Under the pieces are notes generated by a model, which was not told the origin of the DNA, ran no database searches, and was given only the letters and a program-made list of their open reading frames with translations. Below are positions 1 to 6,640 of a DNA stretch of 14,518 nucleotides, piece by piece; position 1 is the first letter of the stretch; every line of letters starts with the position of its first letter. A program made the position numbers and the translations under genes. The DNA comes from an uncultured Synechococcus sp. (GTDB lineage: Bacteria; Cyanobacteriota; Cyanobacteriia; PCC-6307; Cyanobiaceae): contig CAJWZN010000021.1 of NCBI GenBank assembly GCA_913050105.1, positions 1-14,518 of the forward strand, given 5' to 3'.

Positions 1-73
1 CGCGTGAGGGACAAGTTGCATCCGCCATGACGAGCCCGGCGACGGGAGAGGATCAGAACAGCCGCAGCGATCC

Positions 74-1105
74 ATGGACTACAAGAGTGCCGGCGTGGAT
101 GTTGAAGCCGGTCGGGCTTTCGTCCAGCGGATCAAAGAGTCCGTGGAGGCAACGCACCGCAGCGAGGTGGTTGGCGGCCTCGGGGGCTTTGGCGGAATGA
201 TTCGGCTCCCACTTGGAATGCGGCAGCCCCTGCTCGTATCAGGGACCGATGGTGTCGGAACAAAGCTCGAACTGGCGCAGGACCATCGCGCCCATCACGG
301 CGTTGGCATCGATCTTGTGGCCATGTGTGTGAATGACGTGATCACGTCCGGCGCTGCGCCGCTGTTTTTCCTCGATTACATGGCCACCGGCGCTCTGAGC
401 CCAGATGCCATGGCGGAGGTGGTTGAAGGAATCGCTGATGGATGCCGTGCCAGTGGCTGTGCATTGCTGGGCGGTGAAACCGCCGAAATGCCTGGCTTTT
501 ACCCTGCCGGTCGATACGACCTCGCTGGCTTCTGTGTGGCGGTGGTCGAGGAAAGCGAACTGATCGACGGCCAACGCATCCGACCGGGAGATGCCGTGAT
601 CGGGGTGGCCAGCAGCGGTGTACACAGCAATGGCTTCAGCCTTGTGCGCAGTGTGCTCGAAAAGGCTGGTGCTGACGCATCGACGCGCTACGGACCTTCT
701 CAACGCTCTCTGATTGGTGACCTGCTGCAGCCGACCGAGCTTTATCCGGCGTTGGTTCAGGCCCTCCTGAAGAACAACATCCCATTGAATGGGATGGCTC
801 ACATCACAGGCGGCGGTCTGCCGGAAAACCTGCCGCGATGCCTCCCCGAGGGTTGCCAGGCCCGCTTGACCCCAGACAGCTGGCCGAGGCCAGCCCTGTT
901 TGATTGGCTTCAGAACGCGGGTGAGATCCCCGAGAAAGATCTCTGGAACACCTTCAATCTTGGAATCGGCTTTTGCCTGGTGCTACCTCCCGAAAGCATC
1001 AATCGGGCCTTGGCGATTTGCCAGGACACGGGACATCAGGCCTGGAAGATTGGTTCCATTGAGGCGAGCCAGGCCGACGAGGGACTGCTCGGGCTCCCCG
1101 CCTGA
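74..1105 (+). CDS. purM: Phosphoribosylformylglycinamidine cyclo-ligase (AIR synthetase)
   Basis: This 343-residue protein is full length for PurM, which closes formylglycinamidine ribonucleotide to aminoimidazole ribonucleotide using ATP in cytosolic purine synthesis. Visible family motifs are the glycine-rich GGFGGMIRLP (37-46), the ATP/phosphate loop SGTDGVGTK (56-64), GIDLVAMCVNDV (78-89), GGETAEMPGFY (133-143), SSGVHSNGFSLVR (180-192), HITGGGLPEN (243-252) and FNLGIGF (294-300). The ATG at 74 gives the usual N-terminus (MDYKSAGVDVEAG). The only purine-rich Shine-Dalgarno-like stretch, GGAGAGGA (45-52), lies rather far upstream, so initiation may be weakly SD-dependent. No other purine gene is next to it, as is common for dispersed pur genes in cyanobacteria. 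A strong inverted repeat lies 17 bases past the stop and may end the transcript. Confidence 0.97.
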   Translation: MDYKSAGVDVEAGRAFVQRIKESVEATHRSEVVGGLGGFGGMIRLPLGMRQPLLVSGTDGVGTKLELAQDHRAHHGVGIDLVAMCVNDVITSGAAPLFFLDYMATGALSPDAMAEVVEGIADGCRASGCALLGGETAEMPGFYPAGRYDLAGFCVAVVEESELIDGQRIRPGDAVIGVASSGVHSNGFSLVRSVLEKAGADASTRYGPSQRSLIGDLLQPTELYPALVQALLKNNIPLNGMAHITGGGLPENLPRCLPEGCQARLTPDSWPRPALFDWLQNAGEIPEKDLWNTFNLGIGFCLVLPPESINRALAICQDTGHQAWKIGSIEASQADEGLLGLPA

Positions 1106-1122
1106 ATGCATCGGATTCGTAC

Positions 1123-1161
1123 GGGAAAGCTCTGATGCAGATTTTGCATCAGAGCTTTCCC
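1123..1161 (+). terminator. Perfect 17-bp inverted repeat after purM (possible terminator)
   Basis: The arms GGGAAAGCTCTGATGCA (1123-1139) and TGCATCAGAGCTTTCCC (1145-1161) are exact reverse complements around a 5-base loop GATTT. The repeat starts 17 bases after the purM stop. No run of T follows on either strand (CTAAAATT on +), so it is not a textbook intrinsic terminator. Cyanobacterial terminators often lack a clear U tract, so a transcript-end or mRNA-stabilising hairpin is the simplest reading. The symmetry itself is certain; the role is inferred. Confidence 0.6.
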
Positions 1162-1179
1162 TAAAATTGGGACAAGCAC

Positions 1180-1198
1180 ATCAGGGAATATCCCTGAT
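1180..1198. repeat. Short inverted repeat, 8-bp arms
   Basis: ATCAGGGA (1180-1187) and TCCCTGAT (1191-1198) are exact reverse complements separated by ATA. The repeat lies 18 bases past the larger 17-bp hairpin and about 190 bases before the next gene start. It could be a regulator-binding site or part of the same RNA end structure. The core CATCAG is shared with the right arm of the larger hairpin. I do not recognise it as a known operator. Confidence 0.35.
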
Positions 1199-1386
1199 CG
1201 CAGCGCCAATACGTCTGGATTAAACCGATGCCATTTGATAAACCACAGCGCGCAACGCGCCGTAGGTCCTCTGCTGGACCGGTTCCTCCTCGTCGTCCAC
1301 TATCCAGCGCAGGCGATCGTTCCGGTGGCCACCGGCAGTCAACACGACCGACTTTTCTCACCCTGAGGGATCACGGGAAGGTTTTC

Positions 1387-1869
1387 GTGGCCGATATGCC
1401 GGATCTTTCGGACGGCCAGCTCACCCATGTCGGGAAGGAAGCGGAAGAGGTGCTGGAAAGCCTCGAACGACGTATCGCCGAATTGGAGCAGTCCCTCAAT
1501 CAGGGACCTCAAGATCGAGACACCCTGATCAAAGCCAGCACAAAGCGCGAAGTCACCCGTCGCTTTCTGAGCGCCCTGGAGGAAGAGAAACAACTCCGGC
1601 AGAACAACCCGGCATTGCGCACCGCTGCAGGGGAATCGTTGCCGCGCACCTTTCTGGAAGTGGCTCGCCATCGTTTGCCAGGGAGCACCTTTGATTCCTT
1701 GCTGCAGGAAGCCCTCACAGCTTGCGAGCAACACCAGGCCGCCCAGATATCCGAATCTCCAACAACCCCGGACCCCCCAAAAAAAGTGATCCCACTTCAT
1801 GGAGAGGATCCATCCAACAGCCTTCCGGTTGTGGTCAGCCCCTCACCGGCAACCGCTGCGGAAGCTTGA
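1387..1869 (+). CDS. Hypothetical protein with predicted coiled coil
   Basis: I do not recognise the family. From GTG 1387 it encodes 160 residues. I chose this start because GGAAGG (1376-1382) sits at good SD spacing before it, and the conserved-looking, charged part begins there. The frame stays open back to ATG 1228, but that extension is Arg/Pro/Ser-rich low-complexity sequence and looks non-coding. Residues 14-38 are acidic and helical (EEVLESLERRIAELEQSL), a likely short coiled coil. Residues 45-75 (IKASTKREVTRRFLSALEEE) form a second charged helix. The tail from about 121 is rich in Pro, Ser, Thr and Ala and probably disordered. No signal peptide or membrane segment is visible, so it is probably cytosolic. 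It runs head-on into the aldo/keto reductase gene with only 4 bases between stops. Confidence 0.65.
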   Translation: MADMPDLSDGQLTHVGKEAEEVLESLERRIAELEQSLNQGPQDRDTLIKASTKREVTRRFLSALEEEKQLRQNNPALRTAAGESLPRTFLEVARHRLPGSTFDSLLQEALTACEQHQAAQISESPTTPDPPKKVIPLHGEDPSNSLPVVVSPSPATAAEA

Positions 1870-1873
1870 ACTC

Positions 1874-2857
1874 TCAGCTGCTCTGAAAAGGATTCGCCGG
1901 CATTCGAAGAGGGCACAGCGCCCGTTGTTGATCAAGTCGTTCAACCTCCTCATTGAGAAGCGACCAACTCAGTGCAGCCGCCACATCCTGTGCCTGCTGC
2001 GGAGACCGCAAACCGGGGATCGGAGTTGTTCCCTTGGCGCGACACCAATTCAGTGCCACTTGCACCATCGATACGTTGCGTCGATCAGCAATCTCCTGCA
2101 TTTCCTGCCGCAAGCCTTCACTGGCGGGAAGAAGACGACGGAAGATCCTCCGCCTCAATGCTGTTCCAGCGACGGTGTCCACACCAGGTTGTTGCGAAAG
2201 AACTCCGAAAGCCAGTGGGCTGTAGGCCAGCACCTGGATGTCTCTCTCCCTGCAGATTTCAATGAGAGCCTCCACATCTCTTTCTCCAGGTGCCAGCAAC
2301 GAAAACTGCACCTGCACACTGTTCAAACGAACAGACCTCTTAGCGAGGCGTTCGTGCATCCAGAGCAGCCGCTGAGGGCCGACATTCGAAACACCTAACT
2401 CAGCCACGGTCCCGTCCTGAACGCGATCCGCCAAACCATCCAGCAGGGCCACCTCCTGCCAGGGGGCATAACGGGCGGTGCTCCAGTGAAGTTGAACCCT
2501 TTGCAACTGTCCCTGCAGACGTTCCTGACTGGCTTGAAGGGCGCGGTCCATCCCCCTTCGCCCGAGACGCCAGGGAAAAGGAGCCAGTTTTGATGCGATA
2601 CAAAGCTCAGCGCGGCGCGGCGCTGGCAGAGCTGCCGTGAAACGACCCAGGAGAAGCTCACTGCGGCCATTCAACCGACCGGTGCCGTAGGAATCGGCTG
2701 TATCGACAAGATTCAGGCCGGATGAAAGCGCCTGAAGGAATGTGGCCTCCAGAACGGCATCGTCCCGCTGCGGTTCATAGCCCCAAATCAATTGATTACC
2801 CCAGGCCCAGGTTCCGAATCCGATGCCGTTCAACGGACCACTGCCACTGGCAGCCAT
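1874..2857 (-). CDS. Aldo/keto reductase family oxidoreductase
   Basis: This 327-residue protein has the standard length and motifs of an NADPH-dependent aldo/keto reductase (TIM barrel), which reduces carbonyl groups. The catalytic tetrad is visible: Asp52 and Tyr57 in VDTADSYG (51-58), Lys90 in IASKL (87-91), and His124 in VQLHWS (121-126). Cofactor and barrel motifs follow: GVSNVG (155-160), VQVQFSLL (181-188), VLAYSPLAFGVL (209-220) and TPIPGLRSPQQ (278-288), the last matching the region that binds the NADP phosphate. The substrate cannot be read from the sequence. GAGGAG is placed three bases before the ATG at 2857. The gene is divergent from a tiny four-cysteine gene with just 24 bases between starts, so each promoter must lie partly inside the other gene. 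Confidence 0.93.
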   Translation of the reverse strand: MAASGSGPLNGIGFGTWAWGNQLIWGYEPQRDDAVLEATFLQALSSGLNLVDTADSYGTGRLNGRSELLLGRFTAALPAPRRAELCIASKLAPFPWRLGRRGMDRALQASQERLQGQLQRVQLHWSTARYAPWQEVALLDGLADRVQDGTVAELGVSNVGPQRLLWMHERLAKRSVRLNSVQVQFSLLAPGERDVEALIEICRERDIQVLAYSPLAFGVLSQQPGVDTVAGTALRRRIFRRLLPASEGLRQEMQEIADRRNVSMVQVALNWCRAKGTTPIPGLRSPQQAQDVAAALSWSLLNEEVERLDQQRALCPLRMPANPFQSS

Positions 2858-2881
2858 GATCTCCTCATCAACGAGGGGTCC

Positions 2882-3037
2882 ATGGTGGCCGAATCATCAA
2901 CAGCAGCAATGAGCACCGATTTGGCACAGCCCGAGGCAGGACAGGCAGAAGAAAAGGTGCTCTGTGAGCATTGCCTACGAACCTCAAACAATGGAATCCG
3001 CTGCATGGGCATGTGTGTCGCAGACAGTGACTACTGA
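2882..3037 (+). CDS. Small four-cysteine protein, possibly metal-binding
   Basis: The 51-residue product has an Ala/Glu/Gln-rich N-terminal half and a C-terminal half with four cysteines in a C-x2-C-x9-C-x3-C pattern (Cys28, 31, 41, 45; CEHC and CMGMC). That spacing suggests a small zinc-ribbon-like or other metal site, but I do not recognise a named family. The ATG at 2882 has GAGGGG (2873-2878) directly upstream. An in-frame ATG at 2909 would give 42 residues and lacks an SD, so I prefer 2882. No signal peptide or membrane segment is visible. It is transcribed away from the aldo/keto reductase gene. The SDs of both genes fit within the 24-base gap, which supports both starts. Confidence 0.7.
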   Translation: MVAESSTAAMSTDLAQPEAGQAEEKVLCEHCLRTSNNGIRCMGMCVADSDY

Positions 3038-3231
3038 TTGCCAACTTGAGCAACGGCCGGAAGATCAGCGATGAGGTCCTGCAAACACCACTCAGCGTGA
3101 TGTGATCGATGCCTTGTGGATTTGGGAGACTGAATCGATCAAGGCGATTTCCGCCCAGAGTTCAACTGTGTCGTTGCCAAAAAATCCCAGCCACGAGCAG
3201 AACAACTCAAAAAGCTGGAACGATCTTCAGA

Positions 3232-3302
3232 AGGCGGCACCCAGATTCGAACTGGGGATAAAGGATTTGCAATCCTCTGCCTTACCACTTGGCCATGCCG
3301 CC
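3232..3302 (-). tRNA. tRNA-Cys (GCA)
   Basis: Read on the minus strand, the sequence folds as a full cloverleaf. The acceptor GGCGGCA (from 3302) pairs with TGCCGCC (ending at 3233). The D arm is GCC-AAGTGGTAA-GGC, the anticodon stem-loop is GAGGA-TTGCAAA-TCCTT with anticodon GCA, and the T arm is CCCAG-TTCGAAT-CTGGG. The base at 3232 gives U73, the discriminator that cysteinyl-tRNA synthetase recognises, which supports the Cys identity. The length is 71 bases. CCA is not encoded (the following bases on the minus strand are TCT). The gene lies head to head with the LpxB-related gene, and its promoter must fall in or near the 5' end of that gene. Confidence 0.97.
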
Positions 3303-3335
3303 GGAAGAGAACTCTCATTCCCTAAGAAGGATCGT

Positions 3336-4577
3336 ATCAGCCGAGACGGTGCTTCCCTACTGGTTTTGAGCAATGGTCACGGGGAAGACCTGATCGCCCT
3401 GCGCGTTCTCGAACAACTTCGAACTCACCACCCCCGTCCCCGACTCGAAGTGCTCCCTCTGGTGGGCATTGGAAGCGTTTTTGAGCCCGCCACACAAGCT
3501 GGTTGGCTGACGCGGATCGGGCCTGAAGCAACTCTGCCAAGTGGCGGTTTCAGCAATCAAAGCCTGCGCGGTCTGATCGCAGACATCGGCGCGGGACTTC
3601 CTCTGATGAGCTGGCGACAGTGGCGCCTTGTGCGTGAGCGTGCCAAACGAGGGGCCACGGTTCTCGCTGTGGGAGATCTGCTGCCACTGCTGATGGCCTG
3701 GGGCAGCGGTGCCCGCTATGGATTCATAGGCACACCGAAAAGCGACTACACCTGGCGCAGCGGGCCGGGCCGCCAGCTGAGTGACAGGTATCACCGTTGC
3801 AAAGGCAGCGAGTGGGATCCATGGGAGTGGATGCTGATGCGCCATCGGCGCTGTCGCCTCGTTGCCATGCGTGATGGACTCACCGCGCGGGGCCTGAAGC
3901 GCCGGGGCGTCGCTGCCCTGGCAGCTGGAAACCCGATGATGGATGGCCTGAAGACCGCTTCACCTCCAGCAAGCCTGCAGCGCTGCCGGCGCATCTTGCT
4001 GCTGTGCGGTAGTCGCATGCCGGAGGCCTGCCGCAATCTGGAACGTTTGCTGGCGGCCATCACACCTCTGAGCAACAGCACACCCCTGGCTGTGCTCGTT
4101 GCCCTGGGAAACCAGCCGACAATCGAAACAACGGAGCCGATCCTGAGAGAACTGGGCTTCCGGCGCGGCCTCCCCCCCTCGGATCAACTCGGCGCTGAAG
4201 CCTGCTGGGTGCGCGGACCACTGCTGGTCATCCTGGGAAGGAACCAGTTCACGCAATGGGCCGGTTGGGCAGAAGTCGGCCTTGCCACAGCTGGAACGGC
4301 CACTGAACAGCTTGTGGGGTTAGGCATCCCAGCTCTTTCCCTGCCGGGGCCGGGGCCGCAGTTTCATGCTCCCTTCGCACTGCGTCAGGCCCGACTTCTG
4401 GGAGGAGCTGTGAGGCCCTGTTCCAGTGGGGAGGAACTACGTGAACGCCTGAGAACCCTGCTCACTACGCCGGAGTTATGCCAGAAGCTGTCAGCGATCG
4501 GCCGCAGCAGGATGGGCCGCCCCGGGGGTGGCGCCAGGCTTGCGGAGTTGGTGCTGGAACGGCTGCACGGATACTGA
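3336..4577 (+). CDS. LpxB-related (lipid-A-disaccharide synthase-like) protein, start uncertain
   Basis: The roughly 413-residue product resembles the cyanobacterial family of LpxB-related proteins (TIGR03492-type), a GT-B glycosyltransferase-like group. The exact substrate is not established. Counting from 3336, the first beta strand and glycine loop are LLVLSNGHGEDL (8-19). Further conserved-looking stretches are AVGDLLPLLMAW (111-122), GFIGTPKSDYTW (129-140), AMRDGLTARGLKRRG (177-191), AAGNPMMDGL (196-205) and, in the C-terminal domain, TAGTATEQLVGLGIPALSLPG (318-338), which parallels the nucleotide-sugar site of LpxB. The start is a problem. Between the tRNA-Cys gene and TTG 3366 the frame has no ATG, GTG or TTG. 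3336 is an ATC placed 5 bases after AAGAAGG and keeps the whole first strand. TTG 3366 would cut into that strand. The frame is also open upstream to ATG 3102 across the antisense tRNA, which is unlikely to be coding. Confidence 0.85.
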   Translation: MSRDGASLLVLSNGHGEDLIALRVLEQLRTHHPRPRLEVLPLVGIGSVFEPATQAGWLTRIGPEATLPSGGFSNQSLRGLIADIGAGLPLMSWRQWRLVRERAKRGATVLAVGDLLPLLMAWGSGARYGFIGTPKSDYTWRSGPGRQLSDRYHRCKGSEWDPWEWMLMRHRRCRLVAMRDGLTARGLKRRGVAALAAGNPMMDGLKTASPPASLQRCRRILLLCGSRMPEACRNLERLLAAITPLSNSTPLAVLVALGNQPTIETTEPILRELGFRRGLPPSDQLGAEACWVRGPLLVILGRNQFTQWAGWAEVGLATAGTATEQLVGLGIPALSLPGPGPQFHAPFALRQARLLGGAVRPCSSGEELRERLRTLLTTPELCQKLSAIGRSRMGRPGGGARLAELVLERLHGY

Positions 4578-4596
4578 AGGTCTGCTGAAGCGATCC

Positions 4597-4866
4597 ATGG
4601 CCGCCATCCAAGACCAGAAGTACATCAAGCTCTGCGCCCAGCTCGCCACCCGCCTCAGCATCAGCTTGGCCAGTGCGCGCCGCCGCGTGGATCAAGCCGC
4701 GGCCAGCGATGGACGCCGGGACGTCGAAGGGCGTCGCGCCATGGCGCAATCCCTGTTGGACGCACTCGATGACAACACCGACGACAGCAATGCCGACAAC
4801 CCCGAGCGGCTGAACTCCCTGCTGAGCGTCAGCGAAGGCGACGGCAATTTCATCATCGAAGACTGA
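4597..4866 (+). CDS. Small hypothetical protein, basic N-terminus and acidic C-terminus
   Basis: From ATG 4597 it encodes 89 residues; the family is not recognised. Residues 5-35 are predicted helical and basic (KYIKLCAQLATRLSISLASARRRVD). Residues 36-57 form a second charged helix (VEGRRAMAQSLLDAL), and 58-89 are very acidic (DALDDNTDDSNADNPE), ending in GDGNFIIED. The charge split suggests a small cytosolic binding protein, but that is inference. It begins 19 bases after the LpxB-related stop, so the two are probably co-transcribed. The SD is weak (CTGAAG, 4586-4591). The frame is open further upstream inside the neighbour, but ATG 4597 is the only sensible start. A hairpin follows the stop. 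Confidence 0.72.
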   Translation: MAAIQDQKYIKLCAQLATRLSISLASARRRVDQAAASDGRRDVEGRRAMAQSLLDALDDNTDDSNADNPERLNSLLSVSEGDGNFIIED

Positions 4867-4888
4867 ATCGGGTGCAGAAGCGCCCGAT
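4867..4888 (+). terminator. Hairpin between convergent genes
   Basis: ATCGGGTGC (4867-4875), loop AGAA, and GCGCCCGAT (4880-4888) form a 9-bp stem with one U-G wobble in the + strand RNA. On the minus strand the same position is an A-C mismatch, so it favours ending the + transcript from the small hypothetical gene. It fills the whole 21-base gap to the RNase D-like gene and overlaps its stop codon. No T run follows, so the role as a terminator is inferred from position and stem strength. Confidence 0.5.
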
Positions 4889-5532
4889 CAATGCTCAAAC
4901 GTCTGGTTGAAGCGCAACCGATCCAGTTCGGACATCACAGGAATGCACTGGAAACAGCGCAGCGCCAGATCCCAGCGTCCCTCACGCCGCAACATCTTTT
5001 CGAGCCGCTCACGGGCCGGCAAGAGATACCGCACATCATTGGCGGCATAGGCCAGCTGCACATCCGTGAGTTCGTCGACCCGGCCCCAATCGCTGCTCTG
5101 GGCTCCTTTGTCGAGCTCAACCCCCACCAGCTCCATCACCAGATCCTTCAGACCATGGCGTGGGGTGTAAGTGCGTCCCAGACGGCTCCCCACTTTGGTG
5201 CAGAACAGAGGGTTCACTGCAATCCCCAGGCCGCTGGCCAGTGCAGCCACATCAAACCGGGCGAAATGGAACACCTTCTCGACAGCCTGCGCTTCCATTA
5301 GCCGTTGCAGATTGGGTGCCTCGCTCTGGCCCAGGCCGATGCGCACACAGCTCACCCGATCCTCTGCATCGGCGATCTGCACCAGACAGAGCCGATCACG
5401 ACCGTGAATCAATCCCATGGCTTCGGTATCAACCGCGAGGCGGGACGTCTTCATGTAACGCTCAGTCCAGTCGGCATCGAGATCCCCATCGAAAACGACG
5501 AACTCAGCGGGAGCGGGGCGAGGATCAGCCAT
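4888..5532 (-). CDS. RNase D-type 3'-5' exonuclease (DEDDy)
   Basis: The 214-residue protein is a DnaQ-like 3'-5' exonuclease of the RNase D type, which trims RNA 3' ends (tRNA and other small RNAs) in the cytosol. All DEDDy residues can be seen: Asp35 and Glu37 in AVDTEAMG (33-40), Asp94 in HFARFDVAAL (89-98), and Tyr162/Asp166 in YAANDVRYLLPA (162-173). It ends soon after the exonuclease domain and has no HRDC domains, unlike the longer E. coli Rnd, so it is a short single-domain form. I leave the symbol blank because orthology to rnd is not certain. The start at 5532 has only a poor SD. It is convergent with the small gene to its left and divergent from the PadR-like regulator. Confidence 0.93.
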   Translation of the reverse strand: MADPRPAPAEFVVFDGDLDADWTERYMKTSRLAVDTEAMGLIHGRDRLCLVQIADAEDRVSCVRIGLGQSEAPNLQRLMEAQAVEKVFHFARFDVAALASGLGIAVNPLFCTKVGSRLGRTYTPRHGLKDLVMELVGVELDKGAQSSDWGRVDELTDVQLAYAANDVRYLLPARERLEKMLRREGRWDLALRCFQCIPVMSELDRLRFNQTFEH

Positions 5533-5601
5533 AACGTCGAACCGGATACGGGGACAGTGTGAATCGCCACCGACGCAGAAAACCTCATATTTCCCCCTTG
5601 A

Positions 5602-5616
5602 ATCTCAAAATGAGAT
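5602..5616. promoter_or_regulatory. Palindrome, possible operator upstream of the PadR-like gene
   Basis: ATCTCA (5602-5607) and TGAGAT (5611-5616) are perfect reverse complements around AAA. They sit in the 115-base divergent gap between the RNase D-like gene and the winged-helix regulator, 32 bases before the regulator start. A possible -10 (TTAGAT, about 5621-5626) lies just downstream, so a bound protein would overlap the promoter. PadR-type regulators often repress their own genes, which makes this a candidate autoregulatory site. The symmetry is seen; the function is inferred. Confidence 0.4.
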
Positions 5617-5647
5617 CGCTTTAGATAAGGGAAGCGTCCCTGCCGCT

Positions 5648-6031
5648 GTGTTCTCCCGTCGCAAACCCTCCCGCTCCTGCCTTGCTGATATCGAGCAGTA
5701 CTTTCAACAGCCACCGCCGCAGTTCCTGGATCTGGAACTGGCCGTGTGCTGGGTTCTCGAATGCCTGCTGAAAGACGACAACTATCCCTCCGGGCTGATG
5801 CAGAAGCTGCTGCGGGAGGAGCCCCAGCTGCGACTTTCGGAGACCGTGCTTCAACAGGCACTTGATTTCCTGGAACAGCAGGGATCCATCAGCTCATACC
5901 CCAAGCGCTGCCCAAGCCGAGGACGTCCACGGCGGATGCTTCATCTCCAGGCAGATGCCCGCGGGCAAGCGGAAAAACTGATGCAGCCCTGGCACAGCTG
6001 GCTGGAATCTCACCGATTGGTGCTGAGCTGA
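5648..6031 (+). CDS. PadR-like winged-helix transcriptional regulator
   Basis: The 127-residue protein from GTG 5648 has the layout of a PadR-type winged-helix DNA-binding protein, a group that in cyanobacteria includes the clock-related Pex. Helix 1 is LDLELAVCWVLECLLK (27-42), helix 2 about 46-57 (YPSGLMQKLLRE), and the recognition helix about 63-78 (LSETVLQQALDFLEQQ). The wing is GSISSYPKRCPSRGRPRRMLHL (79-100), rich in Arg and suited to DNA contact. A short C-terminal helix (104-123) could support dimer formation. The SD-like AAGGGAAG (5627-5634) is about 13 bases before the GTG, which is long, so the exact start is less certain. The gene lies downstream of a palindrome. I cannot tell whether it is a true Pex orthologue; the target genes are unknown. 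Confidence 0.68.
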   Translation: MFSRRKPSRSCLADIEQYFQQPPPQFLDLELAVCWVLECLLKDDNYPSGLMQKLLREEPQLRLSETVLQQALDFLEQQGSISSYPKRCPSRGRPRRMLHLQADARGQAEKLMQPWHSWLESHRLVLS

Positions 6032-6078
6032 AACGGCGGCGGCCGGCTTAGAAAAGCTGCATTCATCGCTGCTGCCCA

Positions 6079-6636
6079 ATGCCATCGGGCTTCCAGTCCA
6101 CGCTGTTGCTCACTGTTCTGCTGGCCATTGGCCTGGTCTTTTTTCTGCGGGCCGCCAGCAAGGACCGCACCACTGTTGTTGATGTGCACTCTCCCCGACC
6201 ACCTCTCGAGGTGCTCAATGGCATCAGCAGCTGGCTGGAACAGCGGGGCTGGAGCCGCGATGGTGGCGACGCAGAGCGTCAAGTTCTTCGCTTCCGGGGG
6301 GAAGTGTCAGCCAGTCGCCCTCTTGCAGTGCTGCTTTCGGCGCTGGCTGCAATCGGTGGCAGCTGCTTCGGCTTGGTGCTGCGGCAATTGGCCCCGCAAC
6401 TCCAGTGGTGGCCTCTGACACTTGTGCTGATCGGCCCTGCAGCAGGGCTGATCTACACCCGTCGATCCACACGCACCGAAGAGCTTGAGCTGAGGCTTCT
6501 GGAAAGCTCCGCAGCGATGGATGGCAGCAATCTGCGACTTCGAGCCCATCGCGACGAATTGATCGCGATTGAACTGGAGCTGGCGGAGTCACTCGAACTG
6601 TCCAGCGATGGATCTCTGCTGTCATCTCCGATCTGA
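6079..6636 (+). CDS. CCB2/CCB4-like cofactor assembly of complex C protein
   Basis: The 185-residue membrane protein fits the cyanobacterial family related to CCB2/CCB4 (formerly DUF2930), which in chloroplasts helps attach heme c_i to cytochrome b6 of the b6f complex. One N-terminal membrane segment (8-24, LLLTVLLAIGLVFFLRA) is followed by the conserved-looking KDRTT (28-32). A soluble stretch (about 33-80) comes next, then two more hydrophobic segments (82-101 and 111-126), then a charged helical tail (133-175, TEELELRLLESS). This N-terminal anchor plus helical hairpin plus tail is typical of the family. It starts at ATG 6079 with no clear SD. It ends 4 bases before the start of the amidase-like gene, so the two are likely co-transcribed. 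The assignment rests on overall pattern recognition, so the function is moderately sure. Confidence 0.75.
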   Translation: MPSGFQSTLLLTVLLAIGLVFFLRAASKDRTTVVDVHSPRPPLEVLNGISSWLEQRGWSRDGGDAERQVLRFRGEVSASRPLAVLLSALAAIGGSCFGLVLRQLAPQLQWWPLTLVLIGPAAGLIYTRRSTRTEELELRLLESSAAMDGSNLRLRAHRDELIAIELELAESLELSSDGSLLSSPI

Positions 6637-6640
6637 TCCG

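Noticed and set aside
1..28. Possible start of a minus-strand gene (MADATCPSR...) divergent from purM
   Set aside because: Only nine codons are inside the window and no clear SD precedes the ATG, so it cannot be judged.
239..802. 187-codon open frame antisense inside purM
   Set aside because: It is a shadow of purM in GC-rich sequence, with no family-like motifs and no independent gap or SD support.
1235..1366. 43-codon frame starting at TTG 1235, with a stretch like FLLVVHYPAQAIVPVATGS
   Set aside because: It looks somewhat protein-like, but there is no SD and no recognised family; a chance frame is as likely.
1228..1386. N-terminal extension of the coiled-coil hypothetical gene from ATG 1228
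   Set aside because: The translated part is Arg/Pro/Ser-rich without pattern, while GTG 1387 has a good SD directly upstream.
3102..3335. 78-codon N-terminal extension of the LpxB-related gene from ATG 3102
   Set aside because: It reads straight through the antisense tRNA-Cys gene and has no family similarity I can see.
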